Origin: Irpex lacteus
Lineage: Eukaryota; Basidiomycota; Agaricomycetes; Polyporales; Irpicaceae
Assembly: GCA_001986395.2 (NCBI GenBank)
Contig: MQVO02000001.1
Location: 2,604,001-2,668,000 of the forward strand
Direction: 5' to 3'
DNA length: 64,000 nucleotides
Part shown: piece after piece, positions 59,239-64,000 of the stretch
Layout of the letters: every line of letters begins with the position of its first letter
Numbering within the stretch: position 1 is the first letter of the stretch
Notes under the pieces: model-generated
What the model saw: only the letters and a program-made list of their open reading frames with translations
What the model was told of the DNA's origin: nothing
Database searches by the model: none
Made by a program: the position numbers and the translations under genes

Positions 59239-61654
59239 TCACATTTTGCTAGCAGAGACGTTATTCTCTAAGATACCCTGTACTTCAGGAAAACGAGGAG
59301 TAAGTCTACAGTCGAAGGGAGGCGGTTGGCTGGCATAAATGGGTATCAGTGCAGATATTCTGCGACGAGCTGTCGACTTACACAACGAGGCCAGAGTCAA
59401 CCAAATCATCCTTGGAAGGCATTACCGCGTGCCCCTGATCGTCTAGAGGTGGCTCTATGTTGAAAGCCCATAGCATAGTAGCAATAGCGATGAACAGGGC
59501 TTGATCAGCAAAATGCATTCCCACGCAAATACTGTAAGCGCAAGTATGAGGCATGGTTACTCAGGTTCAAACTCAGATTGCGCAAAGCTCTCGTACCGAC
59601 GTCCAAAGCCATATGTAGCATGACCCATCTGATGAGTGTGAGGCGGCGCGGTTTCCAATTTTACGGAGGCGTCAAGAAATCGTTCAGGTCGAAAATCGTC
59701 GAAGTCGGGGTATATTGTGGGATCCCTATGAGGGTCATGATATGTTGAGGTTCACACCGCACTTACAGGGGTAACAATGGCGGCTCACCGATTCATTGCC
59801 CTGTACAAACACATACGTGAATTGTATAAACCCAGTAGCAGTTATATCATATGTATTCTTACCAGACGTTTCCGAGAACAACAGTTCCTACATATCATAT
59901 CAGAAACGTGCTATGCAACAACCTGAGGTGTAGGCTTACCTTTAGGGATGAAGTACCCCTCGTACCAGTCATCCTGTAAAATGTTATATTATCGTCTACC
60001 GTTGAAGCTTGATTGCTTACCTCAGTGGCCATGTGCGGAGCAGCTGAACAGATGTCAGTACGACTTATTTTTAATGCACCAAGCATATACCTACCTAGGG
60101 GACCAGGTGGACGCCATCGCAACGTTTCTCGGACGATGGCTCGAATATATGGCAGGTTATCCCTGTCCTCGAACCGGGGGGTTCGCTCTCTGCCAACTTC
60201 TGCATCGATTTCATCTTGCGCTTTTCGCATCACTTCCGGGTGATGCATCATTGCCAGTATGAAGCTGACAACTGCTGCAGCCGTCTATTTCTATGATTAG
60301 AGTACTTCAAATTCTTGGAAAACCCGTCAATCATGCTCACTGTGTCTGCCCCACCGGCGCTGTGCAGCAATGTAAACAATACACATGTAGAGTAGAAGCG
60401 AAACAGCTTACACCATGACAGCTGAGAACCAAGCTGATCCTTTCTCGGAGAATCCATGGCGGTCTTGGGTCTCTATCAGCTCGGACGCAAAACATGTCTT
60501 TTCTTCTCCCGCAGTCTTAGTGAAGTGTGTCAGACATAAATCTGACATGCCACTTAATCGTAACGTGAAGTTCACCATTCTTGCAGCAACTCCGGCATTG
60601 AACCCTTTGAAGATCTCGGATTCAGCTTCGTGCCAAGCTAAACCTTCGCGCTTCCATTTCGCCATCCAGGTAGGAACGTGCTTCAATACCGGGAAGAAGT
60701 CGACGAGTGAGGCTCCTGGTGTCCCTACGCTAGTGATACGAGTAACCATGCTCTTGATCCGGTGTATGTGTGGTGATCCTGGCTCTAGGGCAGGCCACCC
60801 GTAAACGGAGCTGAATATGGATGACGCTGCGAAACTGAAACATATTCAATGCGACAGATTCTCGAATACCTGAGAGGGCACATACGCTTCCAAGTTATGT
60901 TCCCAGTTTTGAGGCTGCAGAATTGTACGCAGCATCGCTAGAGAGGCAGCTTCAGACAATATTCCTTGATACTTCTCCACGGCTCTTGGACTAAACCCTT
61001 CGTGTGCCGCACGACGGAATCTACGCCACCTGTATAATCGTTTTGAGGAAGTATATAGTAGTCGAAGAGGGATTTCGTACACATCTTTATCACCAACCAG
61101 TGGAAAGAAATAGCCACCTGAGAGGATCTCGTTCGACATAACAAATCGTGGACGACCGTTGTAAACGGTCGAGTGACGGTCTATGAGCTTGTCATCAACA
61201 ACAGCAAGCTATTTCAGTCATGGAGTCTACTTACCAAGTATGTCAGCCGCCACTTTGAAATTATTCAACACCACGATATGTCTCCCTGGTAGGTCCAGAG
61301 AAAATATGGGACCTAAAGGTAGAGATAATAGCTGTTGTTAGTACGAGACGGACCAAAATCAACTCATCACATACCATACTGCTGACTCCATTCTGTAAAC
61401 TTAAGAAATTGGAATTGGCGAGGAACTTGTAGTAAATTCCCCAACAGCGGAAGACGAGGAGGTCCAGGTGGTGCATATCGTCTGTGGTGACCAGCTGGAT
61501 ACAGTGTGAAGAAAGCAATTGTGACACCAAGAATCGTCGCTGCAAAGAAGCTGTACTGATTGATCAGCTGAGTAATAAGAGAATGCAGTGGAGGGTCCAC
61601 TTCTGGGCCCCAAAAGCCCAATCGTATGTGAGTAACATTGGCCATCAGCATACC
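59239..61654 (-). CDS. Cytochrome P450, tandem copy 2
   Basis: Second haem monooxygenase, homologous to the gene at 54860-57304. Landmarks: hydrophobic anchor (FFAATILGVTIAFFTLY), hinge APPGPPRLPLLGNLLQVP, I-helix AGGADTV, K-helix RETLRWRPPGPLG, haem-Cys segment YGFGRRICVGMHF and C-terminus PPPFDCRLTPRFPEVQG. TGA at 59239-59241. The same 12-nt microexon (59789-59800) and the same intron inside the haem motif occur, here with a normal GT donor. I put the start at the ATG at 61654 (MLMANVTHI); an upstream in-frame ATG at 61741 is possible but would add 29 residues before the anchor. No disabling change seen. Confidence 0.87.
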
Positions 61655-63557
61655 GGGCAAGATACTGGGTGGGTTTCTGGAAATATTATGGAGGACCACA
61701 GCACAGAGCGGCCATGTATAAATGCATGAGAAGGATACCACACATTGTCAACAGGGATGACTGATAATGAGACTGCCTGGTTATGTCGTGCAACACCGAA
61801 TGGCGGAGCATGCTCATTTCCCCTCCAGCAGCCACTTCCACTTTGTCGGTGCGCGCGTTCAGCGAGGTTTGTCGAACGCGCACAACTCAATTTAACGTCT
61901 ATGTTGTAAATCTGTACTGATACCGAGATTGTATGTAAAGAACATAGTAGTGGTATCAGTGATAGGCAAACGGAATAGGACGGGGATATGAACTTACTTC
62001 GATCGCCAGACCCGCGACAATCTTGACGAAGTCAATACAATCGTAGTTCCCATGCGAGAGCCAAGACCTTGAAAATCGTATGATCAACGGGAAGTAAGGG
62101 GACGAGTCACCACCAGTTGGTGAGAAGGGAAGGAACGAGTCTTCCGGAATGCAGGGTGAGAGTGAGCACTCAAGGAAGCAAATCTAACCGTGGAAACACG
62201 GGCGGGCTTTCTGTAGAAGGACGCTTGCAGTGACAAACGATGTCGATATTCGGGGTTGCCTGTACACACAATCGACATGACTCCAGGAGAGAGAACTCAT
62301 GGTGATAAGGCCGTTGTAGTCATTATGAGCGCGGTGTAGTATCCCTGGGATTATGTCAGGATAGATGAGTGAACATATTCAGTCCGAGTCACATACCGCC
62401 GTCCAAAGAGTCCGTAGGTGGAATGTATCAGGTGGTATAGTCTCTACCTTCCCATATGGGTCAAGGAATTGCTCTGTACAGAAGACTTCGACGCCAGGAA
62501 ATGTCAAAGGGTCACTAAAGAGTAACGATTGAACAGGCGGCCCATTCCAACTCGGACACGCATCCTTATGACCGTCCGACCAGGACCGACCACTGGCACG
62601 TAGCTCAGGCGGAGTCTGAGAACAGATCTGTCAGAATGATAGCTTCAACATATGCATGGCACTGTTATTACTTACAATAAAAACTATAATATTCACGCCG
62701 CTACGTGAGTGTTTATTCAGCGGAGGTGAGAGTCCAAGTCAAGCGTCACTAGGCGCTAAGCGCTTACGTACCGAGCTGATTACGTAAACATACTGCGAGT
62801 GGCCTTGCTCCGTCCCAACACGAAGACAAAGAGATATATGTATGGAAAATGCACAGGACACTATTGCCGTATGAATATAGATTTTCAGTCAGTTAAAAAT
62901 AAGGAAGTGACTAAAAAGGCAATCGCGCGCGACTCAACGCCCGACCGGAAGGGCGCCAATCACCGCCATCATCGGTGCCGATAACGGTTGGCGCCCGAAT
63001 CGTACAAACATCAGCGAACGAATGAATGACTAGGGAAAGCATTCAAATACAAACTCAATGGAACTTGGAGGTGGTGCTTAGTTAATACTTTTACGTGATG
63101 CTGAGAAACCAATGAGAATGAGTGGTCTCACTCAAGAACGACATCGGCCCTCTGTAGGCAAGAGTATGAGGCCGCGACGTAGTAAGTATAATTCATTGAA
63201 ACTTGTACTGTTCGATAAGTTCTGGTCACTACAGCAGTGAAGAAGAAGCAAGTTCAAGCCATTCAAGTTCGCATTGTTTATTCAAGTACTTCAGTTCAAC
63301 GTTCAATGACCATCTATCGACAGATTCAGACACTCATGCACTCATTTATCCGAGTCCATCTAACTGTCCCACAGTTCATTCATTCATTCATTCAAGTATC
63401 ATTCCAGTCACATTCTACGTATAGCGTACAAAGTCAAGTCGGGTTACAAAAACTCCAGGGTCTGTAGTGCTAAACTTCTTTACTCTCCTTCCTTCCGCCC
63501 CTCACACTCCCACCCTTCGAAGGAGGCACGCTCTGACTCCTCCCCACGCCCACGGGT
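61655..63557. other. Right intergenic region
   Basis: About 1.9 kb upstream of P450 copy 2. It contains one possible exon (62397-62627, listed separately), an inverted pair of GGCGCCAA words near 62953-62993, and Thr/Ser-type simple sequence near 63240-63420. No full gene supported. Confidence 0.4.
62397..62627 (-). other. Candidate exon of an unrecognised gene or gene relic
   Basis: A 231-base stretch open for 77 codons, bordered by a good acceptor (CTGACAG at its upstream end) and a good donor (GTATGT at its downstream end). It encodes a Cys/Trp/Pro-rich protein segment with SGRSWSDGHKDACPSWNG and PGVEVFCTEQFLDPYGK. The following exon would read GYYTALIMTTTALSP then stop. The upstream exon cannot be joined without meeting a stop, so this may be a relic. 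Family not recognised. Confidence 0.35.
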
Positions 63558-64000
63558 TCAGTTCTTGGAGTGCGCGACGGCCGGAACAAGCGGCTGAGGG
63601 TCAAAGTGGGCAAACATAGACAGCAGGAAGGGGTATCCTTTTCCGTATTGGCCCTGTTAATAGTGTCATCGTTAGCGAATTTGTTACGTTCAGCATTTGA
63701 AGATGTTGGAGGGTGTTTCTCGTTCGAGTTGGGGTTGGGAGAGGTGTTGTTGGAGTGCAGTTTGCAGATGTGTGGAGGAGGGTGATGATGTATCTTCAGA
63801 GCACGTAGAAGCGCAGCGAGTCGAAGGGACGATTGTTGAGCAAAAGCGATATGTCGTCCAAAACACCACCCCAACCCCCAAAAACCACACTCCACAAAGA
63901 ACGAAAACGAAAGAAAGAGCGAAAGGAGACAAAAACTCACCATCAACCCCCCAGGGAACCCCACATCAAACGGCAACACATCCTCAATCGCCTTGATCTG
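63558..64000 (-). CDS. Partial gene cut by the right window edge
   Basis: Last two exons of a minus-strand gene. Exon 63941-64000 encodes IKAIEDVLPFDVGFPGGLM, followed by a donor GTGAG; after a 287-base intron the last exon 63558-63653 encodes GQYGKGYPFLLSMFAHFDPQ and ends with TGA. The join is in frame and both splice sites are canonical. The upstream part lies outside the window, and I do not recognise the family from the tail alone. A longer unspliced reading through the intron gives low-complexity protein and is unlikely. Confidence 0.55.

Noticed and set aside
54860..61654. A biosynthetic gene cluster around the P450s
   Set aside because: No terpene synthase, PKS, NRPS, transporter or cluster-type regulator is present in the window; only two P450s occur together.

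Overview
The window is nuclear DNA from a filamentous basidiomycete, most likely a wood- or litter-decaying Agaricomycete. The basis is many short introns (about 50-60 nt, GT..AG), a NACHT-WD40 NLR-type protein, a KDZ-class DNA transposon, a CBM1-bearing CE1 esterase, a GH131 protein and tandem P450s. No tRNA, rRNA, CRISPR or prokaryotic operon is visible. Gene names rest on recognised motifs and family resemblance; no database search was run.

Left part (1-23 kb): after 2.4 kb with no supportable gene come a Vts1/Smaug-type SAM-domain RNA regulator (+), a GH20 beta-hexosaminidase (-), an ENTH-domain epsin of the Ent3/epsinR type (-), a serine-rich protein with two C-terminal membrane segments (+), a second GH20 (-), a DUF202 membrane protein (+) and a large NACHT-WD40 protein (+).

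Middle (23.5-44 kb): the most unusual part. A decayed 2OG-Fe(II) oxygenase pseudogene is followed by a complete KDZ (Kyakuja-Dileera-Zisupton) DNA transposon of about 12.0 kb (24690-36686). It has 679-bp terminal inverted repeats that look identical, a perfect 8-bp target-site duplication, an open multi-exon transposase with plausible catalytic residues, two further intact cargo genes, and an internal foldback of two ~1-kb inverted arms. It sits about 330 bp upstream of a second DUF202 gene. The first DUF202 copy at 17 kb carries the uninterrupted target octamer and so serves as an empty-site paralogue. Beyond it lie three tandem 2OG-Fe(II) oxygenase genes (-), two of them intact and one frameshifted near its 3' end, each with a TATA box 60-70 bp upstream of the ATG.

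Right part (44-64 kb): a GH131 glucanase-like secreted protein, glutathione synthetase (GSH2), a HIT/HINT nucleotide hydrolase, an intron-rich unrecognised gene, a CBM1-CE1 esterase, two tandem cytochrome P450s sharing a 12-nt microexon, and a gene cut by the window edge. GH131 and CE1-CBM1 fit secreted plant cell-wall attack, GH20 fits chitin/chitobiose turnover, and the P450s plus glutathione synthetase fit oxidative or xenobiotic metabolism. The genes are individually transcribed, with no evidence of a dedicated metabolic cluster.
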